Origin: Onchocerca volvulus
Lineage: Eukaryota; Nematoda; Chromadorea; Rhabditida; Onchocercidae
DNA: 64,000 bases
Direction: 5' to 3'
Assembly (NCBI GenBank): GCA_000499405.2
Contig: HG738140.1
Span: 1,265,272-1,329,271 of the forward strand
This document shows, in pieces, positions 12,664 through 27,000 of the stretch. How positions within the stretch are numbered: the stretch's first letter is position 1; the number at the start of each line of letters is the position of its first letter. The notes under the pieces are model-generated. The model searched no databases. It saw nothing but the letters and a program-made list of their open reading frames with translations, and was not told the origin of the DNA. Both the position numbers and the translations under genes were made by a program.

Positions 12664-14874
12664 AAGCAGTCGATAAGAACTTTCGGAGATTTAAGATTTT
12701 CAACGTTATATTTTGCATTTTTATTTACATAGAATATAGATATCGATGTACAATAAAATAATAAATACAATAAAAGGAAATAATAAAAAAGTAAAAAAAA
12801 AAAGTATACAATAAAAGAAAATATAATGTCATATAAATACGAATCGATTAACAAAACAAAATTCTAAACTAATTATGAAAATGCTTTTTTCTTTTTTTAA
12901 AAATAAAAAATAAAATAAAAGTTTTTGAAAGATTACATTTTTACGAAATGCACATTAATTATTTTATCATTTCCGTTTATAACGAAAATAAATCATTATG
13001 CTCAAAAAATTATCTATTATTTCTTCTGCTCCATGGATGCTTTTTTTTTTGGTTTCAATTTATTAAATTAAATTTAAGTAATTTTTTAGCTTTCATTCAG
13101 TAATTTTTTCTTCTATTTTCTTTCATTTTATGATTTTGACAATGAAGAATGTCATTTCCCAGATTCACCTCTACTGCTATCGCTGTTTCTTTCCGATGGT
13201 GACAAAATTGTGAGAGTGAATTATGTTTTCAGTTCTCACAGGTTTCTTCAATTTTGTTGTTTCACTTAACTTGGAAACGAATCTCAAATTGGATAATTAA
13301 ATCTTTATTATGATAAGCTTGTTAATCTGAACGCGCAATTATTGATTTGATTAACCAAAAAAATGATAAGTTCAAGTTCCAAACTACAAATATAAATGAT
13401 ACTAATCTACCTTAACTCTTTTAATGTTCGAATTTCAATTCACTTCAATTATCTTTCTTTTTATGTCCAACACTTGTTTTGTTTTTCTTTTTGTACGTTT
13501 TGACATGTCCAAATATAAAGTATTTTATACAATATCTAGAATAATTGGTTCCCCTCATGGATATGTTGTAAGTTATAACCAAGATAGACTGTTTTACAGA
13601 AAATGTATCTAACAGTCGTCAATATAATGTCGTACTTCTTAATGAAATCGCTAAAACTCACAGCGATATTTATTAATTTATTACTACAAATCATGGATTG
13701 CAATTGTATTATAAACACCTATAGGCGTAAAGTTAACTTTACCAATATAATTTTAATTATGGAAAACCAATATAGAGATATTTGAACGCAGCAAAAACTC
13801 CATCACCTTTAGATATAAAAATTTTAACATTGGTGATAGCAAAAAAGCAATGGCATTACTTTTTGCCATTACTTTTTCATGAAATGCTCTTCCCTAAATT
13901 TTGCTCCTTTGCTGGAATTTTTTTATATATGCCTACTTCATTAGCATTTACTACCAATTCTAGCGAATATCTCAAATTATTTTATTAAAAAATTTTTTGA
14001 AGCGAAATTCTCTATTATAATTTGGTTTGAAAATATTTCAATTGTCAGGAAAAAAAGAAAAAAATGAGCTGAAATGAGCTAAAAAAATGAACTAAAATGA
14101 GCTAAAATAAACTGAGAATCTGTTCTTCCTATTAATAAAGATGGAAAAATTTATCGTAAATCTATTTATTCCTCTCATTTCTATATGACCATTTTAGAGT
14201 GATCATTAAGAGATTAAATTGGTTAACACTGATGTCAATTTATCATTTCTTGATTTTCTTCTCCACTATTTATTGATATTGCCGAAGATAAAATCAAAAT
14301 TTTCGTTGAAATGATCAAATTAAATTTTGATTTATCTGATAAGTTGAGAAAAAGCAACTTTTTTTGATCAGTTGCTGTTACCATTATTTTTATTGTTTTC
14401 AAATACGGGTTATATCGTATCAGTTCGATAATTTCATTGATATTTTCAACAATTAAGCTCCTATTATACCTTCTGGTAACTACAATTTGAGCATTAGCTT
14501 TCCTTGTTTGATCTTCATTATCATTATCAAAAGATTAATTCGTTCCATTTCTTTAGATCTCTACAATTTCACTATTATGCTGCAAAATTAATATGATTGA
14601 TTCGTACTAAAAAAAAAAAAAAGCTTAAAATAAATGAATACATTTTTCTGTGCTAAGTAAATAAGGCCAAGGAACCTAAATGTCCTAACATTCTGTTGAA
14701 TGTTGTCGAATATTTAACAGATGATATTATCATCGTTTCTTTTTTTTTATTTTTTTATTTTTTTATACAGAAGCACATTAATTACAATTATCACTGAATT
14801 ATGATACTGATTACAATTACCATTGATATTAATTACAATTATCACCAAAAAATGAAATTCATACTTTTCAATGA

Positions 14875-14941
14875 TCTATCAAAAGAAATAATCATTCCAG
14901 TCCTCTTAAAATCATTATTTCTATTGGTAGATCATTGAAAA
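14875..14941. ncRNA. pre-miRNA-like hairpin (candidate)
   Basis: The arm 'ttttcaatgatctatcaaaa' + 'gaaataatcatt' (14875-14906) pairs with 'aatcattatttctattggta' + 'gatcattgaaaa' (about 14910-14941). There are only a few mismatches over about 31 base pairs and the loop is short (about 3-13 nt, depending on how the loop-proximal bases are paired). Size (67 nt) and shape suit a microRNA precursor on either strand. A small foldback repeat is the main alternative. There is no sequence match to a named miRNA that I can vouch for. Confidence 0.35.
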
Positions 14942-17127
14942 ATATTAGTTTCCATAGCTATTACTAAAGAGAAAACATAGAAATAATAAAAGTTCGTAAT
15001 CAATAAGATCGATTGTTAATAAATCAATAAGATCAATTATTAATACATATCTGATTTAGATTCAACATTATATCGATCTTAAAATTAAAATTTTGCAATG
15101 AATTCACGCTTAACCACAAAATAATCGGCATTAATAAAAAGCTTTCATCGACAAAACAATCATCTAATGTTGTAAATCAAATTTTATTTTCATTTATAGT
15201 ATTTTTGAAAATAATTCTAAAACTTAAGTAACCCGGTATTTCAATAATTTCAAACTGATAATTTCGACAATAATAATCACAATATTTTTACACCAAAATT
15301 TATACCTTCAATTCAAGAATATATCTCCGTGCATTTCTCAGACTCGTCTTATCAAATTGATAATTGATATCAAAGGTCTGAGAACTTAGATATTAGATGA
15401 CAATATTTATTTCTAAATATACTTTGTAAATAATTACGGGAAACTTTCAAAAATACCCTTTCCAGTATAACTTGACACGATTTTTTCCTCTTTGCTACAC
15501 TTTCTTTATTGCCATTTGTGAAATTTTAAATCCTCGACAATATTTTTCCAGTCCTTTTTTTTTTAGTAAAATAAAAATAATTTTTTAGTAAAAATATAAA
15601 TTACACTCTCAAGTTCAATTCATTCGACATTACGATTTTATTTGATTTCATCAATGATTTATCATCAAACGATAGCATGCACAAATGAAACTGCTGGATG
15701 ATATGCAGTCTTATTTATGCATGCAGTACTGCATGAAGCGAAATTACAGTGCAAAACTTTATGTTCCTTTTTTCATCATTCCCTTCATTCGAAATTCAAA
15801 TTTGTTGCCAAAAATAATTCATTTATTGAAAAAATTTTAAAAAAAAAAAAGTAGCGAACGACAAAAAATGCATAAAATTTATCCTCAAGAAAAATAAGAC
15901 GCGAAACATCAACAGATCATTCATAATCAAAAATTCTCAATATCATCATCAAAATTTAAAAAAAAAAAAAACAATCAAATTTCCAAATCCGGCAAATTGT
16001 TCCATAGAAAGATTGAGAAAACATCAAACTTACGTACTGAGCATTACCATTCTCGAATCTTCTAACAATGGAGGAATAATAAAAGAACAGAACCAATCGT
16101 TTCTTTGATATAATTTCACTATTTCTTTCAAATATATTAGAGTAACAACTATACTTCAATTTAAACGAATCATATCTAAGTCATATATAACTATTGCCTA
16201 CTCTATTATTCAATCTATTTCCGAAAAACAGAACAAATCTCTGCATAATATAACAGCATAGAATGATGTTTTAAATCAATCTATCTGTTACAAAATGATT
16301 TATATAGTAATCTAAGTTTCGAGAAATCTAGCATACAGAACATGCTTCTCATAAAATCTATAGTATGGATTGCTTTATTTTTATAAATGTTTTCTTCTGT
16401 AGCTTTTAATGTGAAATGCAAACTAAACAGCACAGCAGAAAAAGTGTAACTTGATCAGAAAACGTCTCTACCACTGATATTTTTCAATACGAGCAATTAT
16501 GCATTGTTGTGTTTCTAATTCTCTATTCGAAAAATTAACAGACGAAAGAGAAATTAATCTGAGATTACAATAGCAAAGTAAGATTTGTTTCAATCATATT
16601 TAGTTGTTGTAATCATTAAGAATGCTTGCTGCAAGATCAGAAATCAAATCTCTTCATAAATGAGTACAGTGATGCAAATGCAAGCATTGTCTCTTTTGAA
16701 AGGAGACAATTCAGCACAATTTAACTCGTTAATGATGATGGCCTGAATAAATATACAAAGCAAACAATTTATGTGAACGATATTTCTGTGAAGTATCCCA
16801 ACCTATGATGAAAATAAGAAGAGAAAAAAAAAGTTGAAATAGAGCTACAGAAACATCCAACGATGAACTTAAATTCCTCTATCCCAAAACTAGAAGGAAC
16901 CATCTCTTTTACATAAGTAATAATACTTACAGACCTATGCTTTTAAAGAAATGGATTTAAATAAAATTTAACTGCTATTTAAAAATGATTAATTCGCGAT
17001 ACTTATTTTATCCTCAGGATATAGGAAGAGATTTTACATGAGTTGGATAATATCGATGAAAAATCCAACAAATAAAATTGAAAAAAAAAAGGAGAATGAA
17101 CAACATGCGATTTCGAAAAAAAAAAAG

Positions 17128-20100
17128 TCAATAAAATCGATTCGACTGATCGCTGAACGAAAGTGTAAATTGATTCTGTGATAAGAGCTGAGTAGGTGGG
17201 CGTCTGAAATTGGAAGATTTCAAAATATATTTGCGAATTTGTCAAATTTAAGTCAATATTTCACTACCAATTAAAGAAAATGAGTAAATGAAATTAATAA
17301 GCTTTTTTCGAGTCTAGAAACAAATGATTAAACCCTCTTCTTTTCGTTTTCATAAATAAAAAAGTATAATTTGCAACTGTCACAAAATACAAATAAAAAA
17401 GGAATTAACAATGCAGACAACAGCACCAAAATTAAATTTGCTATTCTTCAGATTCTTTATAATCTTATTAAATTAAACGCACTGTAGATGTTACTGTGAA
17501 CATTTTCTTTATAATAGCTACAAATTCACCTGTTTTTCATCTATTCGGAAAAGCAATATTTCTCGATAGCTATAACTTACCCGTAAGGTACAGGATTTCT
17601 TGCAGGATCGCTGAATGCTGGATTCATCCCAACTAGATTCTGTCCAAGATTCTGGCCCACATAAGGAGGTGGTGGTGCGGTAGGAGGCGGAATTCTAGAA
17701 TCGAAATACGGAAGACTTTGTAACTGAGTATTCGGCGCATGCTGCATTCCACCTATTGGGAACCTTTGCTGTGAAACTGGAGGTAATGATGGTGTATAGG
17801 CACCTGGTGGAGGTGGTGGTATCCTAAACGGTGGTATACCTGGAAATGTAATTCTGTTGATGATTACATGTTTGGCAATATTTCTTGGAAAAAACAAATA
17901 AATAGAAAAACTGATTTTTTTTAAAATAACTGACAAATTCTGGATTATTAAAGTATCAGTCATTTAGTGCAAATGCATCATCCAGTTACATAATTCCATA
18001 TAAGCTTTTCGAAGGAGACTTACAATGCAAACTGTAGCATTATTTCGATATTCATCAAGCTAACAGATATTGTCAAAACAATCATAAAAATTAGTTTACC
18101 TAATGGAAGTGGTTGCTGATATAATGGAGGTCTTGGTGTCCTCATCATGGCCGGTAGTCTTGGTCGCGGATTCGGTGCATGATATGATGGATGGGGCAGT
18201 GGCATACCAGCTGGAACGCAACTAGATGCACTGCGAACCATCTGCAAAGTTGGATCAAAAGCAACATCTCGTTCCTCATCGAACCTTTGAACACCCCCAA
18301 ATATTCTTTCGCGTGCTTGGAGATACGCTGCTTCCCTTTCCTGAAAATACATTAAATAACAGTAATAATTCAGCTGATTAATTAGGAAAAGATGTAAAGG
18401 AGCTTCAACCAGATTTTTAATTCAAATGATTACCACTTTTCTTTTAACCCAATTTCTAATCGTAGCTTTTTTATTAAGCTAGAATAATAAAACAACAATG
18501 ACACGATGATTCCTTGAAAGATCTAATTATGAACTATCTCTTAATTTTCCCAAGAAGACAGGACACAATTCTCTGTTCAAAATTTAAGTAAAAAGATCGA
18601 ATTTTCCTCGAACAACAAACATCCTGTTGATATTGGTTTTGATTTTTTTTTTTTTTTTTTTTGTTCAAATTCATTCAAATTTATTTTTCAGTCAAGCAGA
18701 GATTTTTTTCAGGAGTATTTTAACCGAATCAAATATTCTGAAATACACACAAAAGTCTTAGTTATGTGCAGTCCCATTTTCCAATAACCATCCTTCCTTA
18801 TATCAATTACCATATTCGTTGAATTCCTTTAAGTCAGTCAATCAATATATGTAACCACGATTCTGGATCCTTCCATTAGAAAAAACTATTGCTTACATTA
18901 AAAGAATATGTCAAACCTTTACCTGAAGAGTCATCGTCCTCGCTTTTTCTTCAAGTTTTGCCATATCGTGCTGCGAAGATGACGACTGCATTTCGCAACC
19001 TTGTGGACGTTTCAAAATTTGGATAGCTGGCTTATCGAAACTATAATAACTATAATTAGATGAACCTTAAGAAGCCAATATGACTTCATAATCTATAAAA
19101 TGCAATGCAATCAGTAAATTGTGAAAAGTGGTGACAAAGAATATAATATGATTAATTTTGCAAGCAGTAATTTCTCAGTTATCAATCTTGAACTACTAAC
19201 TTTGCGCCCTGTTCCTGCATTTGTTGCGCTGCTTCTCTTGCTCTCCACATCTCTTCTGCTTTTTGCTTTTTTGCTTCAATTTCTTTCTTACGTTCATCGA
19301 AAAATTTTTCCGTGGCCTGTAAAAAATTCATGCTTAAGAAAAATAAACTTGGGAAGACTGAATTTAAATTAAAAAAAAAAAAAAAAGAATAACCAGATAT
19401 GAATAAATGATGAGATCTTTATTCCGGCACACATTCTAACTATGCTAAAGTAATGCTGTTGACATTATACTATGCCTAGCGAAAAGCTCAATGCTATGGT
19501 CACCCTTCCCATTTTAAGCAGAATTTAGGTAAGTAATCCCCTGACGAAATATTCTTTGCATTGACATTCCAGCTTCTCTAGCCTTCAATATTTCACGCTC
19601 TTTTTTCCTTATCGCTCTTATATACTGTTTATTTAGATCCTTTTTTTACCAAGCCGTCTTCTCTGCTCCTGTAAATGATTTGAATCTGAATAAATTTAAG
19701 CGTTCCATAAGATCGAGACGATCATCAGTTTTGAATCTAGTCAGCATAATTAAACTGAATGGTATCCACTCCCATTTTCTAGCTTCAATATATTTTCTGA
19801 TTGAAGAAGAAATTTTAGAACTGAATAATCATTAATCTATTTATTATGATTATATGCAAAAAAAGCCTAATCATGGATGTTTCTGCCACAAGTTATATTT
19901 AAAGAAAATACTAATTTCTGTGAATAATGTGAATAAACTATAGCAAAGAAGTCATTCGAAATAACGCTACAAAAATTACCGTGTTAAAATAAATTTCGGG
20001 CGGTTCCGGTTCACGATCCATTCCCCAGTAATGTGGATGTACATAACCACATGGGTCAACCGCATAAAAATCAAAAAAACGCCAACCCTCATCCCACATT

Positions 20101-20997
20101 TCTTAGTATAAAAATAAATTTTCTTCCTTAAGTCTATCCTTATAATCGTTTACCACGATATGTACTTTATTCAAATCATTACCTCGATCATTATACAAAT
20201 TAATCAATTCCATATGAGCGATGATCAACTCATCCCTCTTTTTAAGCAATTCCAGCAAATGTTTCGATCCTCTAGTCATTGTTTCGTTTATTATAGAGAC
20301 TAACACAACAAGATGGAGTACCCTATCTTATCCAAATTAAATGAGATCAGTCGTAATTTGATCTGATTATTCATGATCGGTGTCTAGAATAATCTTGATC
20401 TAATAACCAGGAAATTTTTTAGAACAGTCGTGATCTAACAATCGGGAAACTTCTGCTCATACCATTTTTCCCCTCTATTTTTTATTCGCTAAACTTGTTT
20501 CATACTACTTTTACTCATTTTTTAATGTATTAATACAGTTTTGGATTAGTGATATCCACCATATTAAATTCTAGATTATCATAATAATACGGGCTATATA
20601 ATTATACATTCTTGCTTTTGTTCTTAGCCTCAATCTCGACCATCCTTCCTTAAAGTTATATGACTATCTTGTGGAGAACTGGGTTCATGCATTCAATCCC
20701 CTAATCACCACCAATATAGTTGCAAAAAAAAAAAAATTTACTTAGTCAGTGATACAGATATTGAAACTGATCCAATTAATCTCAAAAATTTAGCGTGAAA
20801 AAAAAGAAAAAAACCAACAGCTGATTGATACAGTTAAATGGAAATAAAAACTAAAATTGTTTATTCACAGTTCAGTCCAAATAACAACAAATTAAACATT
20901 AGTCGAAATGAAAAGTTGTATTTACCTCATCGCCAGCCTCTTCCCAGCTGTCGGCTACATTTTCGTTTTTCGCACCCCCCTTATGACTATCTGTCAT
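17128..20997 (-). CDS. SZRD1-like SUZ domain RNA-binding protein
   Basis: Minus-strand exons: 20997-20926 (MTDSHKGG...VADSWEEAGDE), 19040-18923 (DKPAIQILKRP...), 18340-18100 (EREAAYLQARERIFGG, the SUZ motif), 17839-17581 (proline-rich) and 17203-17128 (stop TGA). The order VAxSWEEA, then ILKRP, then REAxYxxAR matches vertebrate SZRD1, a small SUZ-domain protein whose domain binds RNA. Junctions 18923/18340, 18100/17839 and 17581/17203 agree in phase. The first exon ends in phase 0 but 19040 opens in phase 2, so a small exon between 19041 and 20925 is missing; in the family it would carry the IDRRLEKKL segment. At 17577-17581 GGGTAAGT is both an in-frame stop (TAA) and a strong donor, giving two possible C-termini. 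A TTTTTCAG at about 21043 is a likely trans-splice acceptor. The proline-rich tail after SUZ is longer than in the human protein. Confidence 0.78.
19182..20306 (-). pseudogene. interrupted coding remnant of unknown identity inside the SZRD1 intron
   Basis: Three coding-like blocks lie on the same strand as the host gene. Block 1, 20306-19980, contains TRGSKHLLELLKKRDEL and MWDEGWRFFDFYAVDP, then HYWGMDREPEPPE, with an in-frame TAA at 20105-20103. Block 2, 19820-19514, contains RKWEWIPF, RLDLMERLNLFRFKSF and KQYIRAIRKKEREILKAR, with an in-frame TAA at 19648-19646. Block 3, 19316-19182, contains ATEKFFDERKKEIEAKK and ends in a TGA. The composition is strongly protein-like (Trp/charged, then coiled-coil-like Lys/Glu), but the two stops, a phase clash between blocks 1 and 2 and the lack of a donor after block 2 argue for a decayed gene. 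I do not recognise the family. Sequencing errors in a live nested gene are the alternative. Confidence 0.4.
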
Positions 20998-22179
20998 CGC
21001 CCAAACAATCACACAAACACTGAATCGCGCCCAAGCTTGAAACTGAAAAACAAATTTCTTAAACCTAAATAATTCAATAGTTCTTACAACCATTTCGAAT
21101 AGATGATATCTTTGCTTTATATTATGCTCTATCTGCTGTTTTATAAAAAAAAAAAAAAAATAAAGAGTCTTCTGCATAACTCTAACTTTTGCATCGCAAA
21201 CAAGTAAATGTTATTTAGAGACAATTAAATCGGAATAACTGAACTAGTATGTAATATAAAAGAATCAGAAATTTTTTAGAAATACGCATTTATTAGAGAA
21301 TTATCTGACTTCTAATATTCGGAATCCAATTAATTATAGCAAATACAATAACTAAACATGTGGAGAAACCTATCAAAACACTAAATACCAAATGATCAAG
21401 TAACTTCATTAGCTTATCCCAGACAATTTTCTTTTCCTCAATAAAATACAAACTTTATGCCTAACTTATTTTATTGGAAGAAATTAGAAAATAACTCTAC
21501 AACTCAATTCATTTTACACTCCACACGATCTTTACTTGCGAAGTCTAACAATCTGTAGGTCACATAATATAAACAGGTTCCTCTCTTCTCAATCATTACA
21601 TGTCGGTTAATTACCCTATTGACCAAATATATTTTCCTTGATACCGTACTTGAAATAAGCAAATACTGCGCGTTTGCTGAAGAGTTCCTTCCCTGTTCTG
21701 AGACAACTATCATTTTAAAACGAACTTGAGAGAAAATAAAACTCCAATTTAAAAAATATATATCGGTAACGCGTGCAAAATTGCTTCGCTGAGAATTAAT
21801 AAAATTTCTGAAAAGATTTAAATGAAAAATTTTTATTATCAAGACTATATTCATGTATTAGAAAAAAAAATTTATTTTACAAATGAAGACAATTGATAGC
21901 ATAAAAATGGTTTCAACAATACAAAAACCACTGGAACAAAACAAGTACGGATACTGACTAGCGGATTTTGCATTAGTAAAAGATGGAAAAAGAAAAGAAA
22001 ATGAGCTAAATTAAAACTCCTAAATTATGGTAGATTATTTTTACTTAATTTTTTCCATATCATATTTTTGAGAAAAAAAATCCATATATATCACATAATA
22101 CTGGAACGTTCCAGCATACTCGCATTTTCAAAAATGAAATCCGGGAAAAATTGAGAATCTCACTACAATACAATTTATG
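20998..22179. other. intergenic between SZRD1-like gene and RPT3
   Basis: The stretch holds the putative trans-splice acceptor for SZRD1 at about 21043 and the 3' flank of RPT3. A minus-strand open frame at 21854-21504 (116 codons counted from an upstream non-ATG start, 69 codons from the internal ATG MIVVSEQGRN) has reasonable composition but no recognisable domain and no splice support. I leave it unassigned. Confidence 0.5.
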
Positions 22180-25417
<3,238 letters not shown>

Positions 25418-27000
25418 TGTTTCTTCTTTTTTCTCAATTTGATCTTTTCTTTCTCTACAAACAATAGTTTTATAATAAAAAGCTACCACAAATTGTGACC
25501 AGCCACCTCAATTTACGTTACTACCATCCATGTATCACTAGTACCATCGCAACCATCATGTGCAACCATTTTGAAACCAATCAACCACGGAACCCGCACC
25601 TCCCTGAACAATCATCTGCAACCATTTTGAAACCAATCAACCACGGAACCTGCACCTCCCTGAACAATCATTTTACCCCAACATATCATACCGTTTATAG
25701 AAAATCGCTACGAGACTCTGAATTTTAGTAACATTATGTAACGAAGAATTACACGAACCAGTTTTAGGAGGGAATGAAAGTATTCTGTGATGGCTGCTGG
25801 TTTATTGGATGTTTGTTGGCCCTGGGCCTAGACATGAAGTTGGGCCTAGGCCGAAAAAACTCTTAATTCGAGCCTAGGTCTTCTTGGGTATTGCGATCCT
25901 CTGTGATAATTATTAGGTAGGATGAATTTTTCACCAACATATCTGGGTCCTACTTATTCACAAAGTTGTGATCTTAGACCGGATATGATGATTATTAATT
26001 TACTGGTATATCTAAACCTGAACTTAAGAAGAGTGTTAAGCTTAAACCGAAAATATTTCAGATTTTTATTGGATATTTCAAATTAATTATATAAATGGCT
26101 GTTTGAATTATTAATCGTGAAGTTAAATAATTAAGAAGCCGTGCGATCATTTATGCGGAGCATTTAGTGATGAAAAATAAGTATGAGAAACAAGTAAATG
26201 AATATGATACATATTATATGGATGATTTCAAGCTATGAAACTGCTGATAATGGTAGGTTGATAAGGATGGAACAATCTACAAGGCCATAACAATGAGATA
26301 GGTATAATTTGCAACAAACTGATAAACAACTATTCAGACATACATGGATACATGAATCAATGTGAAGAAGGTTCGAGATAATCAATTTTCAACAATCACA
26401 TAGTAGTGATCGATTATCAGTTGTCTGCAGATAACTGATCGATCAATGTATCGATACTCCATTATCGACACAGAAAGACGGATCTACCGACAATGCCAAA
26501 GAAAAAAATTTTATTAAAAATAACACTATTTTCTATTTTCTGCTCGTTTTTACTCTTCCCTTTTCTTTTTTATTTTATTTATTGCGTTTTTCTTCAAAAT
26601 ATTTCTGGAAAAATAAAAGTAAGTGAATGCAAAGCCGTTGTATCCATCTATAGCCAGAGAAAGATATCTTTGTTGGATGCTGAAGTTATACTTATGAGAT
26701 TTGATATTTAAAATATACCGAACTTTAAGCCGGTTACTCTGAAATAGATTTCTACATTTCTACAAGTGGTCTTTAAGATACATGAATTTAAAAAGTGACG
26801 AAGAAAGAATAATAAATAGCAAAAATGTAACCCAAATATCAAGTAATTCACTGATGATTGCAAACAATACGAAATAAAGGATATGAAAAGAAAAAAAAAC
26901 AAAATAAAATTAATTATGAAATGAGAACTTATAAATTTATGTACAAAACAAACATATTTAGTTTTGATGCCAGATTTGAAGAAAAGTTCCAGTAACAGAT
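25418..27000. other. intergenic between RPT3 and nanos
   Basis: Contains a 56-bp tandem duplication (25561-25671), a cluster of GGGCCTAG-type words at 25815-25880 and a plus-strand open frame from ATG 26493 (MPKKKILLK, then a long hydrophobic stretch) that reaches a good donor (AAA/GTAAGT) at about 26620. That frame could be a signal-peptide first exon, but no downstream exon was found. Otherwise nothing is supported. Confidence 0.5.
25561..25671. repeat. 56-bp tandem duplication, two copies
   Basis: 'tgcaaccattttgaaaccaa' followed by 'tcaaccacggaacc(c/t)gcacc' and 'tccctgaacaatcat' occurs twice head to tail with essentially one substitution. It is a recent duplication just upstream of the RPT3 start. 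Confidence 0.9.

Larger units (their letters stand above)
8363..17127. other. 8.8-kb gene-poor region
   Basis: No complete gene is supported. It probably contains missing 5' exon(s) of the RING-CH gene. The best candidate is minus 11960-11926 (35 nt, acceptor TTTAG, donor CAG/GTAAGAA), which ends in the required phase but is too short to prove. Minus 16158-16025 is an open stretch ending at a good donor (AC/GTAAGT) but has no ATG and no recognisable domain. Repeats and hairpins are listed separately. An AT microsatellite lies at 9548-9575. The many 60-90 codon open frames here are low-complexity. Confidence 0.5.

Noticed and set aside
15720..15735. 16-bp perfect palindrome catgcagtactgcatg
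   Set aside because: Short; expected occasionally by chance, and no neighbouring feature gives it meaning.
15956..16159. Possible exon ending at AC/GTAAGT (KYSCYSNIFERN, IVRRFENGNAQY)
   Set aside because: No ATG, a stop just upstream, no partner exon in matching phase and no known domain.
20103..20160. A 52-nt intron (GTAAACG...ACTAAG) that would remove the TAA in the nested remnant
   Set aside because: Joining would shift the reading frame away from the MWDEGW frame, so it does not rescue the sequence.
25495..25728. 77-codon plus-strand frame with repeated CNHFETNQP / ATILKPINHG peptides
   Set aside because: Created by the 56-bp tandem duplication read in two frames.
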